Shown here one piece after another: positions 42,411 through 50,962 of a DNA stretch of 64,000 nucleotides; the stretch's first letter is position 1; each line of letters opens with the position of its first letter. Location: positions 1 to 64,000 of the forward strand of contig UROC01000002.1 in NCBI GenBank assembly GCA_900549345.1. Direction: 5' to 3'. The notes beneath the pieces were generated by a model that was not told where the DNA came from, did not search any database, and was given only the letters and a program-made list of their open reading frames with translations. This DNA is from an uncultured Collinsella sp. (lineage in GTDB: Bacteria > Actinomycetota > Coriobacteriia > Coriobacteriales > Coriobacteriaceae). The translations under genes and the position numbers were made by a program.

Positions 42411-42650
42411 TACAATGGGTCCAGAAGCAGATGGGCCAGCTCCCTCTTCCCAAGAAGGAGATGGACTATGAGTATTAACGATGTCCTGACGTTGTTGTTG
42501 CTTGTAATCGCGGCTGTGGAGCTCGGCATCCACATTGGAGGTCGAATGAAATAGCCGCCCCCGCGTAATGCGAAGACGGCCACTTCTCACGCTACAAACG
42601 TGTTTGGGAGTTGGCCAACCCGCTGCAACGGGTGCCATCTGCTTCATCTT
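42411..42650 (+). ncRNA. Transcript-sized unit with 5'-3' long-distance pairing around the small ORF
   Basis: TACAAT (42411-42416) could be a -10 box, placing the RNA start near 42422. The next 21 nt (42424-42444) can pair with the 3' region in two blocks: 42424-42434 with 42635-42645 (11 perfect pairs), and 42435-42444 with 42606-42615 (10 pairs, one G-U). Only a small hairpin (ACCCG-ctgcaa-CGGGT) bulges on the 3' side. The ribosome site AAGGAG sits in a local CTTC-ccaa-GAAG stem. This closed fold is typical of inactive type I toxin precursor mRNAs. No clear antisense promoter is visible. Confidence 0.6.
42468..42554 (+). CDS. 28-residue single-helix peptide, candidate type I toxin
   Basis: A short ORF (MSINDVLTLLLLVIAAVELG, then IHIGGRMK) with a strong ribosome site AAGGAG seven bases upstream. 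It is one hydrophobic helix with charged ends, much like the putative holin-like toxins and TxpA/Fst-type peptides of Gram-positive bacteria. Upstream and downstream sequences pair to close the mRNA (see the unit at 42411-42650). It lies between the divergent sdpR and tcdA genes. The toxin reading is inferred from size, hydrophobicity and RNA layout; a benign small membrane protein is the alternative. Confidence 0.6.
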   Translation: MSINDVLTLLLLVIAAVELGIHIGGRMK

Positions 42651-42761
42651 ATGCGAATCACTGCCTCATTTCAACAAGCCCCTAGGGCTCAAATGGAATC
42701 GCGATAATACCTATAATGGCGATAGCTAAAACACGATTCGCTTCCCCATCGGAGGATGTCT

Positions 42762-43559
42762 ATGACCGAAACCACAGCCGCAACTCCCAACGAGACGCGC
42801 GATGCCAAGCTCGAGATCATCATGGGCCGCGAGGCACTCGACAAGCTTGCCGATGCCACGGTGCTGGTGCTCGGCTGCGGAGGCGTGGGCTCTAACTGCT
42901 GCGAGGCACTTGTCCGCGGCGGCATCGGTCATTTTGTGATTCTGGACAAGGATATCGTCGCGCCCAGCAACATCAATCGACAGGCCATCGCCTTTCACAG
43001 CACCGTCGGCAAGCGCAAGGTTGACGTGATGGAAGCCATGATCCACGACATCAATCCCGCCGCCAGCGTTATCAAGCGCACCGAATACCTGCTGAGCGAC
43101 AACATCGACGAGTTCTTCGCGAGCGTTTTGGAGCAGACGGACGGCAAGCTCGACTACGTCGTCGACGCCATCGACACCATCTCGGCCAAGCTCACCATTG
43201 CCAAATATGCTCAGGACCATGACATCCGTTTGGTTAGCTCCATGGGCGGGGCCAACAAACTCCATCCCGAGTGCCTCCGCTTTGCCGACATCTTCGATAC
43301 GGTACGTGACCCCATGAGCCGCATTATGCGCAAAGAATGTAAGAAGCGCGGAATCAAGAGCCTACACGTACTGTTTAGCTGCGAGGAATCGGTTAAGACA
43401 CAGCCCCGCGATCCTTCCAACATCCACGAGCGCACCGAGCTGGGAACTGCCAGTTTTATGCCGCCCATCATGGGCCAGATGATCGCCGGCGAGGTTATCC
43501 GTCAGATCAGTGGCCGCGGCACCGAGCGCGTGCGCGCCGATGGCCAGCGCCTAGGCTAG
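42762..43559 (+). CDS. tcdA: tRNA threonylcarbamoyladenosine dehydratase (ThiF/E1 family)
   Basis: A 265-residue E1-like adenylating enzyme. The nucleotide site is VLVLGCGGVGSNCCEALVR, with DKDIVAPSNINRQ and DYVVDAIDTISAK. This pattern and length match TcdA (CsdL/YgdL), which cyclises t6A37 of tRNA to ct6A using ATP. The start at 42762 gives GGAGG a six-base spacing; an ATG two codons earlier is too close. A TATAAT box lies at 42712-42717. The tatD gene follows after 14 nt. Confidence 0.88.
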   Translation: MTETTAATPNETRDAKLEIIMGREALDKLADATVLVLGCGGVGSNCCEALVRGGIGHFVILDKDIVAPSNINRQAIAFHSTVGKRKVDVMEAMIHDINPAASVIKRTEYLLSDNIDEFFASVLEQTDGKLDYVVDAIDTISAKLTIAKYAQDHDIRLVSSMGGANKLHPECLRFADIFDTVRDPMSRIMRKECKKRGIKSLHVLFSCEESVKTQPRDPSNIHERTELGTASFMPPIMGQMIAGEVIRQISGRGTERVRADGQRLG

Positions 43560-43573
43560 CGGAGCGCGCCGAG

Positions 43574-44356
43574 ATGGAGCCCCGGTTATTTGATGCACAC
43601 TGCCATCTTGATCTAATGGCTCACCCGGACGCCGTTGCCGATGAGGCAACGGCGCTGGGCCTGATTCTATTTGACTGCGGCGTCGATCCGCACGACTTTG
43701 CACGCGCCAAGAAGCGCGCCTGCGGCCGTTCAAATATCTTTGGCGGCATCGGCCTCCATCCCTGGTGGCTCGCCGACGGACGATGTGGCAACGCTGAAAT
43801 CAATCTGCTTTGCGAAGTCGCTGCACAAGAACGCTTGATCGGCGAGGTCGGGCTCGACTTTTCCGCTCGTTTTGCTGGAAGCGAGCCGTTACAATTACGG
43901 GCACTTGAACGGCTCTGCGATGCACTTGTGCATCATCCTCTTGCCGGGCGCGTGATATCAATTCACGCCGTTCGTTCGGCAGGAACCGTACTGGACGTCC
44001 TCGAGTCGCACGGATTGCTCACCCCAAGGCCCGACTCCCCCGTTATCATCTTCCACTGGTTTAGCGGCACCTCGGACGAACTCGTCCGCGCGCGCGATAC
44101 AGGCTGCTATTTTTCCGTCAACGGGCGCATGCTCGCCACCAAACGTGGACGCGAATACGCCCGACAGATCCCACTCGACCGCCTGCTGTTCGAAACCGAC
44201 GCTCCGGCCGAGCCGCAAGCGGATACAAGCGCACGGCAGCTCATCGCATCGCTAAAAAGCGTCTCCCGGCGCATCGCCGAACTTAAAAACTGCGCCGAGG
44301 AGAGCGCCGAATCAACCGTTTTAGGAAATTCGCACTCCATATTTGGCTTCAACTGA
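43574..44356 (+). CDS. tatD: TatD-family metal-dependent hydrolase
   Basis: A 260-residue TIM-barrel hydrolase. Metal ligands are visible in LFDAHCHLDL (His-x-His), IGEVGLDFS (Glu), VISIHAVR (His), IFHWFSG (His) and LLFETDAPAE (Asp). The family includes 3'-5' DNases and D-aminoacyl-tRNA deacylase-like enzymes. It is probably co-transcribed with tcdA. The last codons overlap sequence related to the GCCAAATATGAGT repeat that follows, so the C-terminus may have been altered by repeat insertion. Confidence 0.85.
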   Translation: MEPRLFDAHCHLDLMAHPDAVADEATALGLILFDCGVDPHDFARAKKRACGRSNIFGGIGLHPWWLADGRCGNAEINLLCEVAAQERLIGEVGLDFSARFAGSEPLQLRALERLCDALVHHPLAGRVISIHAVRSAGTVLDVLESHGLLTPRPDSPVIIFHWFSGTSDELVRARDTGCYFSVNGRMLATKRGREYARQIPLDRLLFETDAPAEPQADTSARQLIASLKSVSRRIAELKNCAEESAESTVLGNSHSIFGFN

Positions 44357-44363
44357 CCCCGGT

Positions 44364-44588
44364 GGGCAAAAAACGCCAAATATGAGTACTGCTGCAAAGC
44401 TAGTAGCATTATATTGTGACAAAAGAACGCCTTGATAATGTACAGCTGTTCATTATCAAGGCGTTTTAGCATGGCTAAAGCCATATTTAACAGGTTATAA
44501 TCGCCCCCAAGCGCTCAACCAGGGCCTTAAAAGCATAATTTCCCTGTTACTAAATTAGTGACAGTACTCATATTTGGCATTTTTGTCC
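44364..44588. repeat. 225-bp element with 27-bp inverted ends
   Basis: The left end, from GGGCAAAAAACGCCAAATAT on to GAGTACTG (44364-44391), is an inverted copy of the right end, from CAGTACTCATATTTGGCATT on to TTTGTCC (44562-44588), with only two small differences. The interior is AT-rich and contains a strong terminator hairpin. A third partial copy, CCATATTTGGC, is in the 3' end of tatD (about 44337-44347). It is a MITE-like element without a gene. Confidence 0.75.
44426..44466. terminator. Bidirectional terminator between tatD and the HAD gene
   Basis: AACGCCTTGATAATG pairs perfectly with CATTATCAAGGCGTT, followed by TTT; A-rich sequence lies before it. It lies inside the inverted-repeat element. 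Confidence 0.8.
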
Positions 44589-44619
44589 ACGAACCCCTAA
44601 AGAGCCTCCAACAGACCCC

Positions 44620-45279
44620 CTAAGAAAGCTCAAGCAGCTCGGGCAGCTGGTCGATAATCTTGTCCGCGGCATCCTGGCTAAAGCCAAAGCGCTCCTCGCG
44701 CTTGGCAATGACCGTCAGGCCGGCTCGCTTACCCGCGGTAATGCCCGGAACGGAATCCTCAACGCAGCAGCAGCGATTCGCGGGCAGCCCCAGCAGGTCC
44801 AGCGCATGCAGGTAGATATCGGGCTCGGGCTTGCTCTCCTTAAACTGTTCGCCGCTCACCACGTACTCAAAGGCATCCGACAGACCACATGCATCGAGTA
44901 CTTCCTCGATGCTGTCCATGGGAGACGAACTCGCCAGCGCCACACGGACGCCGCGGCGCGGCAGCTCTCGAATCGTATCAACGGCACCCGGGTTGATCAA
45001 AGCCTGATAGTCGCGCGGACGCTTATGCGCCCACTCGTCCCAACGGGCCAACGCTTCCTCGCCAGTGAAGTGCCCTTTACCGGCGCGCTCAAACCAATCG
45101 ACCAGCATATGCAGGAAGAACTGATGTGAGGTACCAACCTGCCCGTTCAACTCCTCTTGGGTCAGATTCAACCCAAGCTCCTTGGCAAACGCGGCGGTCT
45201 CCCCCAGGTAGTAATACTCGGTATCGACGATGACGCCATCCATGTCAAAGATAACGGCGTCGAACGGAAATGCAGACAC
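44620..45279 (-). CDS. HAD-family hydrolase, beta-phosphoglucomutase-like
   Basis: A 219-residue HAD subfamily IA phosphatase or mutase. Motif I is VIFDMDGVIVDTE, motif II is VALASSSPMDS, motif III is the KESKPEPDIY lysine, and motif IV is CCVEDSVPGITAGKRAG. The cap resembles beta-phosphoglucomutase-like and sugar-phosphate phosphatases. I placed the start at the GTG at 45279, which has GGGAGGGTGCC upstream and begins right before motif I. It is 64 nt after the next HAD gene. Substrate unknown. Confidence 0.85.
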   Translation of the reverse strand: MSAFPFDAVIFDMDGVIVDTEYYYLGETAAFAKELGLNLTQEELNGQVGTSHQFFLHMLVDWFERAGKGHFTGEEALARWDEWAHKRPRDYQALINPGAVDTIRELPRRGVRVALASSSPMDSIEEVLDACGLSDAFEYVVSGEQFKESKPEPDIYLHALDLLGLPANRCCCVEDSVPGITAGKRAGLTVIAKREERFGFSQDAADKIIDQLPELLELS

Positions 45280-45342
45280 GGCACCCTCCCTAACAAAAGG
45301 GCGCCCGCAAGCGGACGCCCGAACCATGCACTATCGGCGATT

Positions 45343-46185
45343 CTAACCCAGCAGTTGGTCAAGTGCTACCGCGATACCGTCTTCGTTGTTGTTGGCGGTC
45401 ACCATCTGGGCCACGGCCTTAACCTCATCGACGGCGTTGCCCATGGCAACACCGGTGCCGGCCCACTCAATCATGGACTTGTCGTTCTGGCCGTCGCCAA
45501 ACGATACGACCTCACTGGCATCGATGCCGAGCTTGGGCAGGGCACCCTCGAGCGCACGGGCCTTATCGATACCGGGCGCCGTGTACTCAAAGTACCAGTC
45601 GGCCGTAAACATGCCCGAAAGCGTCTGGGTAAAGGGCGCATACATTTCCTCGTAATGCGCCTGCAGGTAGGTCGGATCGCCCGCCGTCAGCAGCTTGTCC
45701 ACGGGATAAGTATCCACGACCTCATGCAAGCTCTCGACCTCGCGGATCTTAAGGTCGCACGCATCGCGCTCGTATTTGACGATGTTTTTCTGCGAGCCGT
45801 CAGGCAGCGTGATCATGCAGCGGTACGAGTCCTCGACGTGCAAATCGCGACCGAGCGAAATCATAGGGATCACGTCAAAATTGCGCAGATGATCAATCAG
45901 ACGGTGCAGCTCGTCAGCCGGCATGGCCTGGTCAAAAAGGACCTCATCGGTCTGAGCGTCGACCACATGCGCGCCATTGAAAGCGACTAGCAGACCGTCA
46001 TGGTTTTGAAGGTCGAGCTCCTGCGCCAAGGCGTGCAGCCCCCATGCGGGACGACCCGAAGCCAAGATGAGCTTAATGCCCGACTCCTGCGCCGCGAGCA
46101 GCTTCTCGCGCGTACGCGGGCTGATCACCTTCTGATCGTTGGTAAGCGTACCGTCGATATCCATTGCGATGGCTTTAATTGCCAT
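45343..46185 (-). CDS. Cof-type HAD phosphatase
   Basis: A 280-residue HAD subfamily IIB (Cof/YidA-like) phosphatase. Motif I is AIAMDIDGTLTNDQ, motif II is ILASGRPAWG, motif III the Lys in the TAPGIDKARAL region, and motif IV is VVSFGDGQNDKSMIEW followed by GVAMGNAVDEVK. These enzymes dephosphorylate sugar phosphates or FMN-like cofactors in the cytosol. AAGGAGGCACAT precedes the ATG. Probably co-transcribed with the next HAD gene. Confidence 0.88.
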   Translation of the reverse strand: MAIKAIAMDIDGTLTNDQKVISPRTREKLLAAQESGIKLILASGRPAWGLHALAQELDLQNHDGLLVAFNGAHVVDAQTDEVLFDQAMPADELHRLIDHLRNFDVIPMISLGRDLHVEDSYRCMITLPDGSQKNIVKYERDACDLKIREVESLHEVVDTYPVDKLLTAGDPTYLQAHYEEMYAPFTQTLSGMFTADWYFEYTAPGIDKARALEGALPKLGIDASEVVSFGDGQNDKSMIEWAGTGVAMGNAVDEVKAVAQMVTANNNEDGIAVALDQLLG

Positions 46186-46309
46186 ATGTGCCTCCTTGCG
46201 TCGTTTTTATCGCGCATCATCATATCCGAGGTTGGCAGCCCTCATACGGAACAATTGAGGACGAATGCAAAACACACCGGATAACTGCGGACACATAGCA
46301 AATAGAAAA

Positions 46310-46337
46310 GGGCCCGCATCCGATAGGATACGGGCCC
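46310..46337 (-). terminator. Rho-independent terminator of pgi
   Basis: GGGCCCGTATCC pairs with GGATGCGGGCCC on the minus strand, followed by TTTTCT, 35 nt past the pgi stop. Confidence 0.85.
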
Positions 46338-46371
46338 CTGACTATAAGGCGCGATGCGTTAACAGCAGCGA

Positions 46372-48066
46372 CTACTTGCGATGCACACGATAGAACTCGA
46401 TAAGCGCTTGAGTCGAAGCATCCTGCTCGGCCTTGGCGGCGTCGTCGTGGAAGGCAGGAGTGATCTGCTTGGCAAGCTGCTTGCCCAGCTCGACGCCCCA
46501 CTGGTCATAGGAGTCGATGCCCCAGACCGTGCCCTCGACAAACGTGATGTGCTCATACAGGGCAATGAGCTCGCCGAGTGCAAACGGGGTCAGCGTGTCG
46601 CCGAAGATCGAGGTCGTCGGACGGTTGCCCTCAAAGCAGCGGGCCGGGACGATCTGCTCGGGCGTGCCCTCGGCGCGCACCTCATCGGCCGTCTTACCAA
46701 AGGCGAGCGCCTTGGTCTGGGCCAGGAAGTTGCCCAGGAACAGCTCGTGCACGTCCTGACCGCCATCGGTTGCGGGGTTGGCAGTGTTGGCGAAAGCGAT
46801 AAAGTCGGCCGGAACCACCACGGTGCCCTGGTGCAGCAGCTGGTAGAAGGCATGCTGGCCGTTGGTGCCGGGCTCGCCCCAGAAGATCTCACCAGTATCG
46901 GAGGTCACAGCGCTGCCGTCCCAGCGGACGTGCTTGCCGTTCGACTCCATGGTGAGCTGCTGCAGGTAGGCCGGGAAACGGTGCAGGTACTGGCAGTACG
47001 GCAGCACGGCGTGGCTCTTGGAACCGAAGAAGTTGACGTACCAGACGTTGAGCAGGCCCATCAGCGCGACGGCGTTGTTCTCGAGCGGGGTGTTGCAGAA
47101 GTACTCGTCGATGGCGTGGAAGCCCTCGAGGAACTGCTGGAAGCGCTCGGGGCCGAGCACGACGATCAGCGACAGGCCCACGGCGGAGTCGACGGAGTAG
47201 CGGCCGCCGACCCAGTTCCAGAAACCAAAGGCGTTAGCGGGGTCGATGCCGAAGGCCTCGACCTTCTCGAGTGCGGTGGAAACGGCGACGAAGTGCTTTG
47301 CCACGGCCTCGGCGTTCTGCTCATCGGAGCCGTCGATGGCGCCCTGAGCCTTGAGCTGCTCGAGCATCCAGGTCTTGACCTCACGGGCGTTGGTGAGGGT
47401 CTCGAGCGTGGTGAAGGTCTTGGAGACGATGATCACGAGCGTGGTCTCGGGATCCAAACCCTTGAGCTTCTCGGCCTGGTCGTTGGGGTCGATGTTGGAG
47501 ATATAGCGGCAGTCGATACCGGCGTCGGCATAGGGACGCAGGGCCTCGTAAGCCATGACCGGGCCCAAATCGGAGCCGCCGATGCCGATGGACACCAGGT
47601 GCTCGATCTTCTTGCCGGTAACGCCCTTCCACTCACCGGAGCGCACGCGCTCGGCGAAGGCATACATGCGGTCGAGGACCTCGTGCACGTCGGCGACGAC
47701 ATCCTGGCCGTCGACGATAAGCTGGCCTTTCTCGCTTGCCGGACGGCGCAGCGCGGTGTGCAGGACGGCGCGGTCCTCGGTGGTGTTGATGTGCTCGCCG
47801 GAGAACATGGCGTCGCGGCGCTCCTCGAGCTTCACCTCGCGGGCAAGATCGCACAGCAGCTTGACGGTCTCATCGGTCACCAAGTTCTTCGACAGGTCGA
47901 AGTGCAGGTCACCGGCGTCAAAGCTCAGCTTGTTCACGCGCTCGGCATCGGCGGCGAACCAGGCCTTGAGGTCGATACCCTCGGCCTCGAGCTTCTCCTG
48001 ATGGGCCTCGAGCGCCTTCCAAGCGGCAGTCGACGTAGCATCGATAGGTGCGGCAACAGTTGCCAT
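46372..48066 (-). CDS. pgi: Glucose-6-phosphate isomerase
   Basis: A 564-residue PGI, interconverting glucose-6-P and fructose-6-P. Key segments are [19 protein letters not shown], the phosphate loop [11 protein letters not shown], the active-site Glu/His region ([27 protein letters not shown]), and the Lys in [25 protein letters not shown] precedes the ATG at 48066, and the family N-terminus starts there. It also links to the sugar loci in this window, which yield hexose-6-phosphates. Confidence 0.95.
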   Translation of the reverse strand: MATVAAPIDATSTAAWKALEAHQEKLEAEGIDLKAWFAADAERVNKLSFDAGDLHFDLSKNLVTDETVKLLCDLAREVKLEERRDAMFSGEHINTTEDRAVLHTALRRPASEKGQLIVDGQDVVADVHEVLDRMYAFAERVRSGEWKGVTGKKIEHLVSIGIGGSDLGPVMAYEALRPYADAGIDCRYISNIDPNDQAEKLKGLDPETTLVIIVSKTFTTLETLTNAREVKTWMLEQLKAQGAIDGSDEQNAEAVAKHFVAVSTALEKVEAFGIDPANAFGFWNWVGGRYSVDSAVGLSLIVVLGPERFQQFLEGFHAIDEYFCNTPLENNAVALMGLLNVWYVNFFGSKSHAVLPYCQYLHRFPAYLQQLTMESNGKHVRWDGSAVTSDTGEIFWGEPGTNGQHAFYQLLHQGTVVVPADFIAFANTANPATDGGQDVHELFLGNFLAQTKALAFGKTADEVRAEGTPEQIVPARCFEGNRPTTSIFGDTLTPFALGELIALYEHITFVEGTVWGIDSYDQWGVELGKQLAKQITPAFHDDAAKAEQDASTQALIEFYRVHRK

Positions 48067-48193
48067 AGAGTCCTCCTCAGCATACGGGCGCACGCCTCCA
48101 TGCGCCCGGACATTCAGATGCCACTATTCTAGCGCAGGTCAAGACTATAATCAGCGAGCGTTGCCAATCGGCCCCCAAACGGCAACCGACCAA

Positions 48194-48264
48194 AAAGGGA
48201 CAGGTTTAATTTGGCAGGTCAAACGCTTTACCAATCAAAAATAACCTATCCCTTTATGCCAAAT
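48194..48264. repeat. REP-like inverted pair (GGGACAGGTT type)
   Basis: AAAGGGACAGGTT (48194-48206) faces AACCTATCCCTTT (48243-48255), one mismatch. ATTTGGCA (48209-48216) and TGCCAAAT (48257-48264) form a second inverted pair. The AGGGACAGGTTT sequence recurs at 48930-48943 on the far side of the next gene. Confidence 0.65.
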
Positions 48265-48265
48265 A

Positions 48266-48841
48266 TTAGGCCGCAGCGCAGACGCTACCGAGCAACTCAC
48301 GCAGAGGAGACCCGATGCCCTCCAGCAGTTCGGGCGCGATGATGGCAAAAACGGGAACCTCGCCGACACCCACAACGGCGGGCACTTTTCCCTCGGAGAC
48401 GATGCATCCATAAGGCACAAAGCCGTCCTCACCGGCATCGAGCGCCGCCATACGACGGGCGAGCTCGCGCGCAAAGCCGGCCGTATCGGCATCGCCGATC
48501 GCCAGGACAAAGTCCACGCCTTCGTCGGTCGCCAGGGCCACGGCTTCGTCGATCAGCTCGTCTCCCCCGTCGCCCCCGACCAAACCGCAGCGGAAAAGCA
48601 CGCGCTCGAGCAGGGCGCGATCGAGCGAGCCCAGCGCCGCCGAAACGAGCTCATCACGCGTGTGCTTGTCGCCTCCCAGCACGACCAGTGCCTTGGTGCC
48701 GCCATAGTGGGCAACCAATCGCCCGCACCAGCGAGCCACATCCCCATCCGCAACCAAGCGCGTCGGCATACCAAACCCATAGTCGACCATTATCCCCACA
48801 ACCCTTCCGTGCGTATAGGCGGTATCAATCGTTAGACTCAT
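48266..48841 (-). CDS. Unknown protein resembling a degenerate Fe-ADH Rossmann domain
   Basis: A 191-residue protein with no recognised family. Its order of motifs resembles the N-terminal domain of iron-containing alcohol dehydrogenases: a PTRLVADGD start, a TKALVVLGGDKHTRD strand, and LAIGDADTAGFARELA where Fe-ADHs have a GGGS-x-D-x-AK loop. The GGGS and the whole metal-binding C-terminal half are missing. No good ribosome site precedes the ATG at 48841; an ATG at 48790 behind GGAAGGG is an alternative start. REP-like repeats lie on both sides. It could be a decayed enzyme or a nucleotide-binding protein with a new role. Confidence 0.65.
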   Translation of the reverse strand: MSLTIDTAYTHGRVVGIMVDYGFGMPTRLVADGDVARWCGRLVAHYGGTKALVVLGGDKHTRDELVSAALGSLDRALLERVLFRCGLVGGDGGDELIDEAVALATDEGVDFVLAIGDADTAGFARELARRMAALDAGEDGFVPYGCIVSEGKVPAVVGVGEVPVFAIIAPELLEGIGSPLRELLGSVCAAA

Positions 48842-48970
48842 GCTACGAAGCGAGGTTTTCCGAGCTGTTTCGCGCTCTTTAGAGCTGCGTTAAAAAACCC
48901 GATGCAACCGCACGACCATACCCGCCAAAGAGGGACAGGTTTTGACGATGTCCGCGCAAGCAGGTATTAT

Positions 48971-49001
48971 CGAACATGTATTCGATAAGAACATGTGTTT
49001 G
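48971..49001 (+). promoter_or_regulatory. Tandem SOS (LexA/DinR) boxes
   Basis: CGAACATGTATTCG (48971-48984) and AGAACATGTGTTTG (48988-49001) each fit the Gram-positive LexA box CGAAC-N4-GTTCG with one or two differences. They lie 17 bp apart and just upstream of the Y-family polymerase gene. Confidence 0.75.
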
Positions 49002-49015
49002 ATGGAAGGACACGG

Positions 49016-50521
49016 ATGGCGCACGAGCAGCACACCTATATCTGCATCGACCTCAAGACGTTTTATGCCAGCGTCGAGTGCGTCGACCGTGGGCTCGATC
49101 CGCTCACCACCAACCTGGTCGTTGCCGACGAATCGCGCGGGCGCACGACCATCTGCCTCGCCATCACACAGGCCATGAAGGACCTCGGGATACGCAATCG
49201 CTGCCGTCTGTTCGAAATTCCCGATGGCATCGACTACATCACGGCCGTACCGCGCATGCAGCATTACATGGAGGTGTCGGCGAAAATCTACGGTATCTAT
49301 CTGGAATACGTCAGCCCCCAGGACGTGCACGTCTACTCCATCGATGAGTGCTTTATCGACGTGACGCCCTATCTGGACCTCTATCACACAGATGCGGAAG
49401 GGTTCGCCTGCACGCTGCGCGACGAGGTCCTCGCGCGCACCGGCATCACGGCGACGGTCGGCATCGGCCCCAACCTATTCCAGGCCAAGGTAGCGCTCGA
49501 CATTACCGCCAAGCACGTACCCAGCCGCATCGGCATACTCGACGACGAGACCTTTCGCAAGGAGATCTGGCCTCATCGTCCCATTACCGATATCTGGGGC
49601 ATCGGCCCCGGCGTGGCAGCCCGCCTCGAAAAGTACGGCGTCTACGATCTGATGGGTGTCGCCGCGCTCGACGAAAACCTGCTTTACGATGAGCTCGGCG
49701 TCAATGCCGAATATCTTATCGACCACGCCTTTGGGCGCGAGCCAACGACCATCGCCGATATCCAAGCCTATCGCCCGCAAGCGACCTCGACCACCACGGG
49801 GCAGGTGCTCTCGAAGGGCTATGCCTACGAGCAGGCCTACACCGTCTTGCGCGAAATGGTCGATGCCGCCGTGCTGGATTTGATCGACAAGCACGTGGTG
49901 TGCGACAGCATCTCGCTCTTTGTGGGCTATGCAAGCGAGCGCGCCGACATACGCCGGCTCAACGTCAGCGGCACGGCGCAGTATATAGACGGCTGCGGAC
50001 ACCTGCGCTCGAGTACCTCGGGCATCGAACCCGCAGCGACCGACGGCTCCGAGCTCGCGCCCCGTGCTCCCAAGCCCGTCCAGCGCGATGACGAAAGGCG
50101 TCGCCTGGTGCGCGAAGCGCAGGCAATCGATGGCATCTTTGTGGGAGAGCATGGCGGCAAACCGCGTGGTGGCTATGCCGCACTCTTTGCGCACTCCAAC
50201 GCCTCGCGAAAGCTGCCCGAGCGCACTAATTCGTTTAAGAAAATCATGGGCTATTTCGATGAGCTCTGGGCACAGACCGTCGATCCCAAACGACCGGTCA
50301 AGCGCATCAACCTGGGCTTTGGCAACCTCATGCCCGAAGAATTTGCCACCATCGATCTATTTAGCGATATCGAGGCCGATGAGCGCGAGCGTGACCTGGC
50401 ACGCGCCGTGCTGGCCGTGAAAGGCAAGTACGGCAAGAACGCCCTGGTCAAGGGATTGAGCTTTACCGCCGGCGCCACTGCACGCGAACGCAACGATCAG
50501 GTAGGAGGACATCGTGCCTAA
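49016..50521 (+). CDS. Y-family DNA polymerase (UmuC/UvrX-like)
   Basis: A 501-residue translesion polymerase. Palm residues are Asp12 (CIDLKTFYASVE) and Asp-Glu in VYSIDECFID. The thumb helix-hairpin-helix is DIWGIGPGVAARLEKYG. A long little-finger region follows, ending in LGFGNLMPEEFATIDLFSD. The family is closer to UmuC/YqjW (UvrX) than to DinB. GGAAGGACACGG precedes the ATG. It overlaps the YolD-like gene by eight bases, the arrangement of Bacillus uvrX-yolD/yqjX pairs. Two LexA boxes upstream mean DNA-damage induction. Confidence 0.9.
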   Translation: MAHEQHTYICIDLKTFYASVECVDRGLDPLTTNLVVADESRGRTTICLAITQAMKDLGIRNRCRLFEIPDGIDYITAVPRMQHYMEVSAKIYGIYLEYVSPQDVHVYSIDECFIDVTPYLDLYHTDAEGFACTLRDEVLARTGITATVGIGPNLFQAKVALDITAKHVPSRIGILDDETFRKEIWPHRPITDIWGIGPGVAARLEKYGVYDLMGVAALDENLLYDELGVNAEYLIDHAFGREPTTIADIQAYRPQATSTTTGQVLSKGYAYEQAYTVLREMVDAAVLDLIDKHVVCDSISLFVGYASERADIRRLNVSGTAQYIDGCGHLRSSTSGIEPAATDGSELAPRAPKPVQRDDERRRLVREAQAIDGIFVGEHGGKPRGGYAALFAHSNASRKLPERTNSFKKIMGYFDELWAQTVDPKRPVKRINLGFGNLMPEEFATIDLFSDIEADERERDLARAVLAVKGKYGKNALVKGLSFTAGATARERNDQVGGHRA

Positions 50522-50936
50522 ACCCAAGCAACCCATGCGCCCGCCCACCGCATTTGAGCGATTGGCGGACCCCGAGGGAAGACGTCGCTCCGCCGACCCT
50601 AAACTCACCGCCAACGGCGCCGTTCGCGCCGGCCGTGCCGCACAGTTTATGCCCTTTGCCGCCCTCACGGGATACTACGAGCTCGTGCGCAAGCAAGAGA
50701 TCACCGTCGAACCAAAATGTGAGTTAACGGAAGAGAAAGCCCTCGAGCTTTCGCATAAGCTCGAGGGCCTCAAACGTGGCGACCTGGTCCGCGTCACCTA
50801 TTACGATACGTACGGCTATCGCTCCCGCACCGGCATCCTTGACGAAGTGCTCCCCGCCTTCAAACTGCTCAAGCTCAAGGATATCGCCATCGACTTCGAC
50901 GACATCCAAGACATCGAACTGCGCGGACGAGCCTAG
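50514..50936 (+). CDS. YolD-like protein
   Basis: A 140-residue YolD-family protein: RAGRAAQFMPFAALTGYYEL and the later YYDTYGYRSRTGILDEV region match this family, functionally linked to Y-family polymerases in Gram-positive bacteria. It starts with GTG at 50514 behind GGTAGGAGGACATC, inside the polymerase gene's last codons, so it is translationally coupled and SOS-controlled with it. Its biochemical role may be UmuD-like; this is an inference from the pairing. Confidence 0.85.
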   Translation: MPKPKQPMRPPTAFERLADPEGRRRSADPKLTANGAVRAGRAAQFMPFAALTGYYELVRKQEITVEPKCELTEEKALELSHKLEGLKRGDLVRVTYYDTYGYRSRTGILDEVLPAFKLLKLKDIAIDFDDIQDIELRGRA

Positions 50937-50962
50937 ACAAGGAAATGCATCCAAGGCGGCGC

